Assembly (NCBI GenBank): GCA_905371275.1
Contig: CAJPLH010000107.1
Span: 1-6,585, forward strand
Direction: 5' to 3'
Source: Prevotellaceae bacterium
GTDB taxonomy: Bacteria > Bacteroidota > Bacteroidia > Bacteroidales > Bacteroidaceae
DNA length: 6,585 nucleotides
Under the pieces are notes generated by a model. That model was not told the DNA's origin and did no database searches. It saw only the letters and a program-made list of their open reading frames with translations. Both the position numbers and the translations under genes were made by a program. This document shows, piece by piece, positions 5,524 to 6,585 of the stretch; positions within the stretch are counted from its first letter, which is position 1, and every line of letters starts with the position of its first letter.

Positions 5524-6585
5524 CTAAGGCACGTATTGAATCTTCGTGACAATGGTTTTAAATCTCCCAGCAAACAACCACGGCAGGAGGGCGAAACCAC
5601 AAAGGGCTGCGCAAAATGGCCAAGCATTGGAGAGTGGCCAACCGTCGAGGGCGCAATTGACATAGAGCAAATAGTAGTGACGCAGGGGAAAGAGATAACT
5701 TAATCCGTGCAGCACAGGGTGCATAGCCATTGCGGGAAACGACATTCCGCAGATGCTGAAAGAAATGACGCCCCAAAGGGAAGCGAAACTGAGTCCTAAG
5801 CGCGGATTGGGCAAGGCGCAAATCATCAACACGCCCATACCTTGCGAAGCTACAACGAAAAGACTCAACAACCCTAGCATAGTGGGCAGGCCACAATGGC
5901 AAGGGAAATGCAAATAACCATAGAGATACGCGCCCAAAGCCCAGGCCACAGGGAGCAACAAAAGAGCTTGTGCGGCGAGTTTTCCCCACAAGGCTTTCCA
6001 CGCCACGCCTTTGGTGTGCACCAACAACGCACGTCCGTGGGCTTCTTTGATTTCTTGTCCGATGGAAAACACCGTGACAAAGAAGACCATCAGGGAGAGA
6101 AGTCCTGGAATGAGGATGTTGGAGAGGTATATATTATAGTTGAGTGCAGGATTGCCTATGGGATGCGCGTCCACTGCCACGGGTTGCAAGAAGGCCATTG
6201 CCTGGTCGTTGGTGGCTCCTTTGGCGAGTAGCACCGAACGTGTGGCACCTCCCGAAGCCAATTCGCTCATAGTGCGCATATCTTTGTAGAGCAACGAACC
6301 AGCCATAAGGTAGGTGTTGTTGGTGTAGAACGACACTTTGGGTTGTTCTTGTCGGAGCAATTTCTCTGTCGTTCCTTTGGGGAGATAATAAAAGGCATAT
6401 ATTTCTCCTCGTTGCATCGCTTTTCTTGCTTCACTCACGTCAGCAAACTTATTGGCTATACGTGTGTTTTGAAAGGCGTCGAGGTTGCGTGCTATGTTGC
6501 GCGTGGTGATAGTGTTGTCCATATCCACCAATCCCACTGGCATATCTGTGGGCAGTCCTTCTCCCATCAGCGTGGTGAGCATCAC
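5524..6585 (-). CDS. ABC-2 type transporter permease, 5'-truncated by window edge
   Basis: The second member of the ABC-2 permease pair. The 353 readable residues start inside the protein: the first codon in the window is an internal GTG (Val), and the expected first membrane helix, probably a few tens of residues, lies beyond the right edge. What follows is an extracytoplasmic domain (PVGLVDMDNTITTRNIARNL, window residues 16-35, to about 150) and five hydrophobic segments at about 155-175, 203-224, 234-256, 264-285 and 322-341. The EIKEAHGRALL segment after the first of these (178-188) and the CGMSFPAMAMHPVLHGLSYLFPLRHYY region (279-305) fit the ABC-2 fold. The VDMDNT motif parallels VDSDGS of the downstream permease, so the two are paralogues. 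The cytoplasmic loop is short here, unlike in its partner. Substrate and ATPase are unknown. The C-terminus, ending in YVP with TAG, is complete. Confidence 0.88.
   Translation of the reverse strand: MMLTTLMGEGLPTDMPVGLVDMDNTITTRNIARNLDAFQNTRIANKFADVSEARKAMQRGEIYAFYYLPKGTTEKLLRQEQPKVSFYTNNTYLMAGSLLYKDMRTMSELASGGATRSVLLAKGATNDQAMAFLQPVAVDAHPIGNPALNYNIYLSNILIPGLLSLMVFFVTVFSIGQEIKEAHGRALLVHTKGVAWKALWGKLAAQALLLLPVAWALGAYLYGYLHFPCHCGLPTMLGLLSLFVVASQGMGVLMICALPNPRLGLSFASLWGVISFSICGMSFPAMAMHPVLHGLSYLFPLRHYYLLYVNCALDGWPLSNAWPFCAALCGFALLPWLFAGRFKTIVTKIQYVP

Overview
The window reads as part of a Bacteroidota (Bacteroidales-like) chromosome of roughly balanced GC. Three things point there: a promoter with the Bacteroidota -7 motif TAnnTTTG (TAACTTTG) ahead of the receptor gene, starts without a Shine-Dalgarno but with A/T-rich leaders, and the gene content (TonB-dependent receptor, HemG/HemY-type porphyrinogen oxidase, paired ABC-2 permeases). 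The genus cannot be fixed from this sequence. All four protein genes lie on the minus strand, so transcription runs from the right edge to the left.

Right half (4004-6585): two ABC-2 type membrane permeases in tandem. The first is cut by the right edge and lacks its N-terminus; the second is complete. They are 155 bp apart, and an 18-bp perfect palindrome sits just before the second start. A long hairpin followed by a T-rich tail (about 3931-3980) closes this unit. No ATPase, membrane-fusion protein or TolC gene is visible; if they exist nearby they lie beyond the right edge.

Left half (186-3878): a separate two-gene transcription unit. A promoter at about 3871-3878 precedes a TonB-dependent outer-membrane receptor whose stop codon overlaps by one base (TAATG) with the start of a FAD-dependent protoporphyrinogen/coproporphyrinogen oxidase. 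The tight coupling suggests that the receptor takes up iron, heme or a tetrapyrrole for the late heme pathway; the ligand is inference. A probable terminator (about 64-97) and a nested inverted repeat (1-49) lie downstream of the oxidase.

I found no RNA gene, CRISPR array, insertion sequence or phage gene. The most interesting points are the receptor-oxidase coupling without classical heme-receptor motifs, the receptor's apparently clipped signal peptide, and the palindrome inside the permease cluster. None of these proves a new system.
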